Positions 44,993-55,499 of a DNA stretch of 64,000 bases are shown here, in pieces. Each line of letters begins with the position of its first letter. Position 1 is the stretch's first letter. The translations under genes were made by a program, and so were the position numbers. This DNA comes from Cloeon dipterum (lineage: Eukaryota; Arthropoda; Insecta; Ephemeroptera; Baetidae). Under the pieces are notes generated by a model. It did not search any database and was not told the origin of the DNA. It worked only from the letters and a program-made list of their open reading frames with translations. The stretch spans positions 2,532,501 to 2,596,500 of the forward strand of contig NC_088787.1 of NCBI RefSeq assembly GCF_949628265.1, given 5' to 3'.

Positions 44993-47632
44993 ATGTCGCA
45001 GATCAGGCTAGAAAAGTGGAAAATATTCGATTCGCTGAGTGATCAAGTCAAGCGGAGCATTCGCCTGGCACGCGTTATTCGTGAGTATAAAAAACTAGAT
45101 GTTATATTCTAGTAATACAAATAATGCTGTATTTTGTTATAATATTCGGAGGAGCTTAATAGATTCATATTTAAATTCATTGATTTTTCTGCAATACGAC
45201 TGGTCAATATCTGGCCGGTTGCGCCTGCTTGGCAAGTGCGGAATTCAGAATTTTGGTCTCCTTTCTATTTCTAGCTCACAACATTTCTGTAGCGACAGGA
45301 GACGAAAGTCCTCCAAGTAGTGCGATATATGTGACGGACGAAGACGAGGTTTTTGGCTTTGGACAAAATTTGAATGGATGTCTTGGCACTGGTGACACAA
45401 TTCCGCACCCAACGCCGACAAGAATAGACGTTTTGTGTGGACAAAATATAGAGGGTAAAGAAAAGATTATATTTTACCCGATCCAGTAAACATATTTTCA
45501 TAAATCTTGTATAAAAGGTCTAGAATTCAGCCAATCAGGAAAATCGATCTTCGCGATTTCATCTCTTGGCTCGGTTTTCGCATGGGGAGAAAATAATTAT
45601 GGCCAGCTAGGACTGGGAACGAATCAAAAAACGATTATTCCAACCAAAATAGCAGGAATTTTGGAGGGGAAAAAGGTTGTGCAGGTTGCCTGTGGCGAAT
45701 TACATACCTTGGCTCTTACATCAGAAGGACAGGTTGCAATGAAAATGCAATTAAAAGATGAAAATCAATTCAAGGTCAACCTAGGTCTTTGCTTTTGGTT
45801 ACAATCTCTTTGGGCAATTAGGACTGGGAAACAACGATGAAACTCATGATTTGCCAGAAAGAGTCGAGGGCCCTCTTGCGGGAAGGTTTGTGACTGCGAT
45901 TGCTTGTCAAGCGTCCTCTTCAATAGCACTCCTTGATTCGGGAGAGGTAACACACAAAATGCATAACAATAGAATTTTGAATTCAACAAACATCTAATAT
46001 AATGCTTTACTTGTTGCTTTATATAATTATGTTAAATAAAATTAAGGATAGAAATATACAGTATTTAGGATTTGACTTTGGACGTGGAAAGCCCCTCTGT
46101 TTCTCAGACCATTTGGTCCACACAAAAATTTGCATTTTCCTGATGAAGGTGATCAAACAAGACTTTAAATTAGGCACCGCCTACAGGCATATTCTCGCTT
46201 ACCATATTTGTTAAAAGATCTACTGCTTTTAGATTTACTAAACCTATTAGGTGGTAATGAAAACGTAATTTTAATTTGAGGTCTTCGCTTGCGGTTGGAA
46301 TCTGAATGGCGAATTGGCGATCAATTCCACCATCCTCAATCAAAATATCCCGCTAAAAGTGTCCGGATTGGAAGGAGTAACGATTTCAAAAATCGCATGT
46401 GGCATTGACCACACGCTTGCTTTGTCCAGCGACGGAAAAATCTACGCTTGGGGAGACAACGGATATGGCCAGGTGGGAACAATCGATACCGAAACCACAG
46501 TGAGCGTTCCAACATTGATTTCATCGGAGATAGACAGGTGAGACATTTTCAATTTTCCGCGCTCCGATGTAAAAAAGGGAATATATAACAAGAGTTATAA
46601 TCATCTTCTTGCAGAGTAAAGGATTTTGCAGTTTTATATTTTACAAGTGCTGCATTAACCGTATCAAATCAAATTTACATCTGGGGTCAACACGGAGGTG
46701 AGGTATTTATTTAATAAAAAGAAAAAATATTATATAAAACCTCAACAGAAGAGATAATAAGAAAACCAACGATTACTTCATTTTCTTCACTGGATGAGGT
46801 TTTCGCGCTGGACACATTTCGACCCTTGCGACGAAAGGATTTCTCTACAGGCAAAGATATGAAAACTTCGCTCCACAATTGCTGGCTAAAACAGGCATTT
46901 AATGATTCAGTAATTATTTGTGTAAAATATATATGTCAACTATTTGGCTGATGGTGGTTTTTATTAAACGATCAGGACACTGCCGATTTTGCTTTCGTTG
47001 TGGAGGGAAAGAAAATTCACGTCCACAAAACGATCCTGATACTCCGCTGTGTCGTCTTCAAGACGATGTTTCTGGGCGATTGGAAGGAAAGTCACGAAAA
47101 GTATAAAAATGCTCTTCAATTGCATTCATTTTAATTAAAAATATAATTATAGCGAGCATACGATCGAGGGGCGCAGTTTCGACGCTTTCTTTGCCTTTTT
47201 GAAATACTTCTATACCGACGAGCTTGACGTGCTGCCAGAAAAAGCTATTGGTAATAAAAATTAATTAAATTATTCAGTTCAAATTGTTGTTTCTTACATA
47301 ATATTAGAGTGTCTCTGCCTGGCCCACTTCTACCAAATGAGTGAGCTTCAAGTGGAGTGCGAGAGGCTGGTTAAAACTGGCGTGACAGTGGATAATGCAG
47401 CTTCTATTTACGACAAGGCTTTCTTGATTGGCAGCAAGGTCCTTTTAAATTTGTGTTAAACCAAGTAATTTGACTTAAAATAATTTGTTAGGAATTCAAG
47501 ACTTTCGTGTTTGACTTTTGCTTGAAAAATCTGACTGCGGTTGTGACAAGCGACAATTTTAAAAAATTGAGCGAGCAGGTAGCCAGGGATTTCTTCCAAC
47601 GTGCTGCTGAACAAGGAGGCTTTAAGAATTGA
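44993..47632 (+). CDS. RCC1-repeat / BTB-BACK protein, tandem copy 4
   Basis: Exons: 44993-45080, 45293-45454, 45518-45732, 45785-45946, 46281-46537, 46615-46697, 46749-46909, 46976-47100, 47153-47250, 47308-47438, 47492-47632; 1623 nt, 540 aa. The most regular member of the array. Blades include GFGQNLNGCLGTGDTIP, SVFAWGENNYGQLGLGT, VFAFGYNLFGQLGLGN and KIYAWGDNGYGQVGTID, each followed by a VACG/IACQ-type strand. BTB from about residue 377 (KIHVHKTILILRC, VFKTMFLGDW); BACK-like end. AATAAA at 47744-47749. Family RCBTB1/2. Confidence 0.95.
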
Positions 47633-48028
47633 TTGAATTGGGGTGGCTAGAATGATTATGGTAGAATTTTTCTGGTGTACAACTTTAAATATGTCAGGGT
47701 ATCTTTTGTTTAAATATATGTTCGTTGTCTGAAGGACAATCTAAATAAATTGAACTGTTATTTTTCATCTAAATGCACAAGGTGTTATTTTAATCTCCCG
47801 CTTATCTATAGTTGCGACAGATTCCACGCCTTTGGTTGATAAAATGCCTTTGTTTTTGTGCTTTAAAGTCGTGTTCTTCATTTTTATCAGCTGCACTATT
47901 TTGCACACGTCTCTTCAATCTTATCTTGAAAATAGTTTAGATTTCTTAACTGCACCACACCTTCTGAAAATGAGGCTCCAGTGGTAAAACGCGGTTATAT
48001 TTTAATATTAGTTATTGGCGTTGGCACG
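47633..48028. other. Intergenic, RCC1-BTB copies 4-5
   Basis: 3'UTR of copy 4, then the conserved block ATCTTATCTTGAAAATAGTTTA at about 47918-47939, some 90-110 bp before the next ATG. Here it sits at promoter distance. Confidence 0.65.
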
Positions 48029-51000
48029 ATGTCGGTGAGCAGTTTGGAAAAGTGGAAAATATTTGACTCGTTGAGCGATCAAGAGAAGAGGAGCATCCAT
48101 CTAGCCATTGTTTTCCGTGAGCCTTATTTTGATACATAATAAAAGCTTAGCATTCTTTTTTTTCTAAGGGAGTATAGCCGCACTGAAAAAAAAATAATTT
48201 TTACATTATTTGATACTCTTTATTTTATAGATGTAATCTTAATATCTGATGCAGGAATAAAAAGGGCCTTTTTACGCAATTTGATTTTTCTTATACACAG
48301 TTTTAAATATAAAATTGATCATGCTAAAATGTCGGCACATTTCTGCGTACAAGACAAATTTAACTTATCCACCCTTAATAACATTTGCATTTTGCCGATC
48401 TAGGAGATAATTTAGGGTGTAACGGAATATACGTGACGAAAGAGGACGAAGTTTTCGGCTTGGGAAGCAACGCAAAAGGATGCCTTGGCGCCGGTGACAC
48501 GATTCCACACCCTGTTCCTGCTAGAATCGAAATATTGAGCGGGAAAAAAATTGCAGGTGCTCATCGCCGATTATTTAAACGTTTATTTTTTTTAAATATT
48601 TCATCAGGCCTAGAGTATAGTCCAAGAGTGGACGGCCCTTCGATCTATGCGATTTCAGCATTTGGCTCGGTTTTCGCATGGGGAGGAAATGAACATGGCC
48701 AGCTCGGAATAAAAACGAATCAAAACACCATCGTTCCGACCGAGATATCTGTTAATTTGGGGCAAAAAAGGGTTGTCCAAGTGGCTTGCGGTTTAAATCA
48801 CACCTTGGCTCTCACATCCAACGGACAGGTTTGCATTTCATTATATTTTAATAAAATGCTTTTTTCATTAAAGACGCCATAGGTCTTTGCATTCGGTAAC
48901 AATTGGTGCGGAAAATTAGGCCTGGGAAACGACATCACTGATAAAAATGTCCCAACGATCGTGACTAGCCTCCAACATCCAAATTTTAGAAATGTCGCTG
49001 TTACTGCGGTTGCATGCGAATTCCACACTTCATTGGCACTCCTTGATTCAAGAGAGGTAATAATTGTTGATCAGCAGTGGGGGCCAAATTCGTGAGAGAG
49101 CGTGTAGAAGTGAATAGTTTTTATCAAAATTATGATATTACGATGGAATGGATCAGAAAACACATTTCGAGATCTCAAAATGGTGACAACTATCTGACGC
49201 CATCTTGGATCTAACTTCAACGCGCATTTCTGGCCCCCGGTGGTGAAAAGATCGCCTCAAAAAGTTTTGATTTCTGATTCTCAATGAAAATATAATATTT
49301 TTCTCTTTCGTCATCGAAGGTTCTTATTTGGGGCCATTTGTTGACTGGAACAGCTTTGCAACCGACGCCAAGCAGCCAGACTGTGCCGCTCAGGGTGACT
49401 GGCATGGAAGGCGTCGCTATAACCAAAATTCTGGGCGGCCAATCGCACGCCCTTGCTCTCTCCAGCGATGGGAAAATCTATGTTTGGGGCCAGTTGGAAG
49501 TCGGCACCGCAGACATGATGGCAGTCCCTACAGAAATTTCTGCATATATCGGCAGGTATGAAGGTCATTTCCACTCAATTCAGGTATTTGGATTAATTGC
49601 TTCCTCAGAGTGAAGGATATCGCTGTTGGAAGCATTAGCGACGGCCACTCAACTTGTGCAGCAATTACCGAAACCAATCAGGTTTACGCGTGGGGTAAAT
49701 TAAAAGGTGCAAAAACTTGCTTGTTTTTAATTATAAAGACCGTCTTTGACGAAGTTTCTGACCAAAAAGGCCAGCGCGACGTGCGAACTTTTTTTTCCCG
49801 TCAAAACAAAATGAATGCGAGAAGTGCGCATGCGTCAGAGCTGGCTGGATTTGGCAAAGAAGTCATTCGTACAGCTGCGGTCTCTCTGCAAGTGCTCAAA
49901 CCAGCCCTGACGCATGCGCACTTCTCGCATTCATACTGTTTAGGCGGGAAAAAAGGTTCGCACGTTGCGCTGGACTTTTTGTTAGGAAAAAACATCCACT
50001 TTACCTAATTCGACCCTCAAGAATCGATTGGTGGGCTCAGAAAATTCGTCAAAGACGGTCTTCAATGTAGACAGCTGATGGCAGATATTATTTTTCAGCT
50101 TTATGATTTACTTTAAAATGTCAAGCCTAGAATTTAATTAAAAATTACACCACATAATTTAATTATTTGGTACTCGCAGTGAACAATTTAATGTCAAGAT
50201 TCCTAATATAAATTCACAGGTCAAACAATTTTGCTTCCAACGCTGACTCCGCATTCGTCCCTAGACGAGGTTTTCGCACCAATCACAGTCCGGCCTTTGC
50301 GTCCGACTATAGATCCATTCAGACCAATCAAAAAGAATGACACGCTCACCAACCGCATTAAACAATCGTTCAATGATCCCGTAATTTACATTTTTGAACT
50401 TTATAAAGAGAAAAATTACACATATAAATCCAATATCAGGAGACTGCTGATCTCGAGTTCGTCGCAGAGGGGAGAAAAATCCACGTCCACTCGTACATTT
50501 TGATGCTGCAATGCGTCGTCTTCAAAACGATGTTCAAGGGCGATTGGAAGGAGACCCATGCCAGGTTTTCACGACCTGAATTTCAAATTTTCTGTTTTTC
50601 TAATCGATAATTTTATTTAGGGAGCAGAAAATCGACGGGTACGGCTACAAGGTCGTCTATGCCTTTTTCAAATATTTCTACACCAACGAGCTCGAGCGAA
50701 TGGAACCAGACACAGCTTTTGGTAAAAATAATTCAAATCCCCCTGCTCAATTACAATTTTTTTTAGAATTGTTCTCCCTGGCACACTTTTATCAAGTAAA
50801 CGAACTACAAAATGACTGCATGGAAGCGATCAAAATGGGCCTGACAGAGGAAAATGCAGTTTTGATTTACGACAAAGCATTGGGAGCTGGTTTAAAGGTA
50901 GTCGCGGTCTAATGATTTTTGGTGTAATAGGATTTTTCAGGAACTCGAGGACTTCATTTTCGATTATTGCATGAACCACCTCACTGCCGTTGTGTCGAGC

Positions 51001-51171
51001 GACAGCTTTAAAAATTTGAGTGACCAGAGGTCAGCAAGGATTTCGTCCTCCGCGCCGCCCAACACGGAGGATTCAAGAAATAAAGTTTTTATTTGGAAAT
51101 TCATCCAGACTTATTTTCTGGTTTTTGTCAAAGCAGAGATTAAAAACATGGTTTTGTTTCCGTTCGAATAA
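48029..51171 (+). CDS. RCC1-repeat / BTB-BACK protein, tandem copy 5, C-terminal frameshift
   Basis: Exons: 48029-48116, 48404-48556, 48608-48828, 48883-49056, 49320-49555, 49609-49706, 50220-50380, 50440-50564, 50621-50721, 50767-50897, 50941-51171; 572 aa as the sequence stands. Blades SVFAWGGNEHGQLGIKT and VACGLNHTLALTSNGQ; BTB from about residue 378. In the last exon an extra AG at about 51026-51029 (GACCAGAGGTCAGC where paralogues read GACCAGGTCAGC-like) shifts the frame. The family ending (KDF..RAAQHGGFKK) is still encoded in the +2 frame to the TAA at 51081-51083. The frame actually read runs to a TAA at 51169-51171. Could be a real lesion, a polymorphism or a sequencing error. Intron 6 carries foldback copy f. 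Confidence 0.88.
49731..50065. mobile_element. Foldback family 1, copy f (RCC1-BTB copy 5, intron 6)
   Basis: TTATAAAGACCGTCTTTGAC at the left, CGTCAAAGACGGTCTTCAA at the right. Shorter than the other copies because part of the left arm (the CGATTCCTGAGG block) is deleted. Confidence 0.88.
51079..51084 (+). other. Poly(A) hexamer over the ancestral stop of copy 5
   Basis: AAGAAATAAAG: the pre-frameshift stop TAA (51081-51083) lies in AATAAA. The frameshifted stop at 51169-51171 also lies in an AATAAA (51167-51172). Confidence 0.55.
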
Positions 51172-51738
51172 ATATACATATTAAAATGGTTGGAATTTAT
51201 GATATTTTTTAATCTGAAAATCCTTAAATTTTAAATTTTGTTCACGTCTTAGACTATAATAAGCAACCCACAAAAATTGATACGTTACCCGCGGAGAGTG
51301 ACGCCGATGCCGTCTTATCAAAAACCAGCTGAAAATTTGTCTGGTGACTATTATCTTATCTCAACGGACGGATTTTTGTGCTTTATTTTTGCTCGCCAAC
51401 TCTAATTTTTCACTGACGTCTCACGGAAAAAGGCCCCAGTGCTTGAAAAAGAGAATATATATAATTATTTAGCTAAAAAGAAGCACGGAATAAATTCCCA
51501 TTACGGCACATATTCGCTCATTCAGGTTTTTTGAGAGATTTTAACGGTAGAAAACCTTGAAACAATTTGAAAACGGTGATAACAAAATGATACACACCGC
51601 GCACGGCACATTTTGCACGCGTCTCTCTTTCTTATCACATATTTCGATATTATAAACCCACCTTATCTATTTTTACAATTATTGCTGTGGCTCGCGGCTC
51701 GGGCAATAGTTATGCTTTCATGATAAAAAAGTGGTGCG
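51172..51738. other. Intergenic, RCC1-BTB copies 5-6
   Basis: GATA-type words CTTATCAAAAACC (about 51314), ATTATCTTATCTC (about 51350) and CCTTATCTA (about 51662), echoing the blocks upstream of the other copies. No gene seen. Confidence 0.6.
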
Positions 51739-54226
51739 ATGTCGAACTGCTTGGAAAAGTGGAAAATATTTGATTCGCTGAGTAAACAGGTGAAGCTGAG
51801 TCTCCGTCTGGCAGTTGTTTTCCGTGAGTTTTGATTAAGGGCGAGAAAATAACCTAAAAAAACCCTGAATTTAAACGGCCAGGACGTCACGAAGGCGTCA
51901 ATGCAATTTTCGTGACAACTGACGGCGAGGTTTTCAGCCTGGTAAATAATTCAAAGCCTGAAAAAATCGAAATACTGTGCGAACAAAAAATAGAAGGTAA
52001 GCAACCGCACAAAAATTCACCTCTTTTCAAGATTTTAATTGTTTTCAAAAAGGCTTTGAATACAGTCCGCGGCAAGATCCTTCGATCTACGCGATTTCCG
52101 ATTCTGCTGGCACAGTTTTCGCGTGGGGAGCAAACGAGTATGGGCAGCTTGGACTGGGAACGAATCAAGGAACGAACGTACCGACCAAAATATCGGGAAA
52201 TCTGGACGAGAAAAGAGTTGTCCAAGTTTCCTGCGGCCTCTTTCATACCCTGGCTCTCACATCGGACGGACAGGTTCAAATCCAAACGATAAATTCAGTT
52301 AAAGACCGTCTTTGACGAAGTTTCTGACTATACCAATCGATTCCTGAGGGTCGAATTAGATAAAGTGGACATTTTTTCCCTCCAAAAAGTCTAGAACTTT
52401 TTTCCCGCCAAAGCAAGAAGAACATTTGCGAGAAGTGCGCATGCGTCAGAGCTGGCTGGATGTGACAAAGAGGTCATAATCGTACAGCCGGTCTCTCTGC
52501 AAGTGCTCAAACCAGCTCTCACGCATGCGCGCTTCTCGCATTCATATTGTTTTGGCGGGAAAAAATGTTTGCACGTTGCGCTGGAGTTTTTGGTCGGAAA
52601 AAACATCCAATTTACCTAATTCGACCTTCAGGAATCGATTGGTGTGCTCAGAGACGCTATTTAATCAAAATTCCTGACGGTATTTTCTTTCGGCTCCAAT
52701 TATTTCGGTGAGCTGGGCTTGGGACACCACGAGGACAAAAGTCTTCCAACAAAAGTGGAAGGGCCTCTGTCCGGAAAGGTTGTGACCGCCATCGCATGCG
52801 AAGGTTACGCGTCTCTTGCAGCCCTCAGTACAGGAGAAGTAAAATTATTAAGGTTCATTTGAAAATCCTGATTAAAAGTAAAATAAAAGGTGTTCGCCTG
52901 GGGTTTCAACAAACACAACATTTTGGTCCTGACGAGCAATGACGCAGAGAGCCAGGACATCCCGAGCAGGGTTGCTGGCCTGGAAGGAGTCCCGATTTCC
53001 AGGATTGAATTCGGCAGTTACCACGCCCTTGCTCTCTCCACAGACGGAAAAATTTACGCCTGGGGAGACAGCAAATTCGGCCAGGTGGGAAACGGAAGTA
53101 CCGATCCCGTGACCGTCGCAACTCTTGTTTCATCACCTTTGGAAAGGTCCGATTTATTTTAAAACTATTCGAGAAATAAATAATTTAATTCCTCAGGGTG
53201 GAAGACATCGCCGCCTCTGGGTCGTCTGATGAGCACTCCCCCTGTGTCGCTTTGACTGAGTCGAATCAAGTTTACATGTGGGGTCGATGCTACGGTCTGA
53301 ATATATTTAAAAATGTTTTTTAGGCTTTTAAATAGAAATAATTTCAGGGCAAAACATTTTGCGGCCAACAATCACTTCATATTCATCCCTGGACGAGGTT
53401 TTCGCAACTGTAGTCCATCCAGCAACCACTGTCCGACCTTTGAGACCGAAAGAGATGTCCAGAAAGATCAACAATGAATCTTTAAATGAATGCCTAAAAC
53501 GGTTGTTCAACGACTCAGTAAAGAATGTAATTATATAATTAAATAAATGATGATTTATTTAATCCTAGGAAACTGCTGATTTTGTTTTTCTGGTTGAAGG
53601 AAAGAAAATCCACGTGCACAAGTTGATTTTAAAAATGCGATGTGCCGTCTTCAAGACAATGATCCAGGGCGATTGGAAAGAGAGTCGGGCCAGGTATTTT
53701 CCAGAAAATTAAAATATTATAAATTAAAATCAAAATGATTCCAGTGAGAAAACAATTGACCGGAATAGCTTCAAAGCTTTCTACGCCTTCTTGAAATATT
53801 TCTACACCGACGAACTTGAAATACAGCCTGACACGGCTCTCGGTAAAACATATTTCTACTTAAATCCCTCTCTATTTTAATTGTTTACTCAATAAATTAA
53901 GAGTTGCTTGATTTGGCCCACTTCTACCAAATGAATGACCTTCAAAAGAAGATCGAGGCTTTGATCAAAACGGGTCTGACCGTGGAAAACGCAGCTCTAG
54001 TTTACGACAAAGCTATTTTATTTGGCACCAAGGTAATGATTTACTAATTAAATATATATTTAACTTAAATAATTAATCTATTTAGGATCTTGAAGCTTAC
54101 ACTTTCAAATTCTGCCTGGAAAATTTGACCGCTGTAGTGAAAAGCGCCCACTACAACAATTTAAGCGAACAAGTCAGCAAAGATTTCATCCGTCGTGTTG
54201 CAGAACAGGGAGGCTTCAAGAAATGA
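51739..54226 (+). CDS. RCC1-repeat / BTB-BACK protein, tandem copy 6, exon 4 acceptor lost
   Basis: Exons: 51739-51823, 51883-51996, 52053-52273, 52680-52838 (acceptor not canonical), 52890-53146, 53197-53294, 53348-53517, 53569-53693, 53745-53842, 53902-54032, 54086-54226; 532 aa if exon 4 is used in full. Exon 2 is shortened (38 codons) and lacks the GCLGTGD-type blade tip. Blades TVFAWGANEYGQLGLGT and KIYAWGDSKFGQVGNGS are intact; BTB from about residue 369. The homologous exon 4 start (GTATTTTCTTTCGG) is preceded by TGACG, not AG, directly after foldback copy g. An in-frame AG at 52711-52712 or clean skipping of exon 4 (both flanking junctions are phase 0) would preserve the frame. Function as for the paralogues. 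Confidence 0.88.
52299..52676. mobile_element. Foldback family 1, copy g (RCC1-BTB copy 6, intron 3)
   Basis: Left arm TTAAAGACCGTCTTTGACGA intact. The right arm is recognisable through GGAATCGATTGGTGTGCTCAG, after which the terminal CGTCAAAGACGGTC part is lost or scrambled and merges with the start of exon 4. Confidence 0.85.
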
Positions 54227-54382
54227 ATTTGCCATAGTTTGGAATTTATGCGTTAAAGCATTAAAAAAACTCGCTTTTGTTTACATACCATTTTTATCTA
54301 CGTAATTTAAATACAGTTGAGTTTTGATTTAGAATTTTTTCCCAAGAAACTCATTGAAGAATACACGATTACTCAGAATTTG

Positions 54383-54724
54383 TCACACATCGGTAGCTAG
54401 GTCTCCCATCCGCACGTACTGCTCATCCGTTTCTCTCACAGGCCCGACGTCATCGTAGAGCGGCACCGAATAAATGGCGTCCCTGTCATTCGCCGCCACG
54501 GGATTGGCGGGTCCGATTTCGTCGTAAATTTGCCCGACGGACAGGGGCTGCGATGGCACGGATTCTTGAACAGCCGGCGATGCATTTTCAAGTTTCTTTA
54601 GCAGCGAAAGAATCCACAGAATGATGCCAATGACGAAACAGAAAACGACTGCATTCCCGAATGAGAGAACGACGTTCAACTTGCAAACAGTCGAGTTGGA
54701 GACAAAATCGTGGAGGAACCCCAT
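54383..54724 (-). CDS. Small single-pass membrane protein with tyrosine-motif tail
   Basis: One coding exon of 113 aa (54724-54383). The 5'UTR exon probably ends at 54813 (AGAGAAG|GTGAGT on the minus strand), with an acceptor just before the ATG. The short N-terminal segment has a possible N-glycosylation site (NST). It is followed by a hydrophobic helix (about residues 18-42, FGNAVVFCFVIGIILWILSLL) closed by KK. The tail has YDEIGP (Y67), YSVP (Y85), YDDVGP (Y90) and YVRM (Y103). YDEI/YDDV resemble Src-family SH2 targets and YVRM fits the PI3K-type YxxM rule, by established motif knowledge; phosphorylation is inferred. The YDDVGP motif recurs in the yellow-family gene at 59836-62683. No known family recognised. 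Confidence 0.72.
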   Translation of the reverse strand: MGFLHDFVSNSTVCKLNVVLSFGNAVVFCFVIGIILWILSLLKKLENASPAVQESVPSQPLSVGQIYDEIGPANPVAANDRDAIYSVPLYDDVGPVRETDEQYVRMGDLATDV

Positions 54725-54839
54725 TGCTGAATCTGAATTTATAGGAGGTTTTCGTTTGTATAATTCCAGAAAAGAAAGTTGATGATGGTAAAGGGAAGAG
54801 ATTAAAACTCACCTTCTCTAGAGATGTGTGGACGTTTCA

Positions 54840-55499
54840 GCTCTGGCTTGTAGGTGATTCTCCAATGGATTGATTTCAAAACGGTTCAAACCAATACACG
54901 TGATTATATATTTCTTATCTTAAAATGGAAGAGTTGAATGCTCGAAGTTGGGAAATAAATTAATGAGGCTGAAAGAGTACAAGAATAAACTAACGAAACG
55001 CATTTCTATTTATTTCTTTTGACTTCAAATCTAATTTGTAATGAACTCAAGAAATCTCACACTTGACTGACGGCAGCATATTTTTTCAATGTCATAAACA
55101 AACACTAAAAAGCAATTAAAAATCTTATATATTCAGCAGAGAATGCAATGATCAGAATGAGCCTTTTGAAATATTTGTTTTCTGTTTTAGTTCGGAAGAT
55201 GGAATTTAGTAGGAGTTTTAAAATATTTTAAACCCCAGAGGAAGCATAATAATTAAAATTATTATTATCAAATTTGTAGCAAATGGGGATGAAATCTCCA
55301 TTTATGTGGCAGCGGGACAGTTAATAAAAAATCCGTCGAGTAAATATTTTCAGATAACGGAGCAAATTTTATTCTCTGACGTTTTTAAATTAAATCCAGA
55401 TTAATTGTGACTATATCTGATCTCTTGTCAAACTTGATACAAGACAATTCAAAGTACGTACAGTTCTAAAATGAATTCGTTGATTTAATAAACAAATTT
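54840..55499. other. Intergenic, no gene seen
   Basis: Upstream region of the small membrane protein and downstream region of the basic secreted protein, both on the minus strand. AT-rich. No supported feature. Confidence 0.55.
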
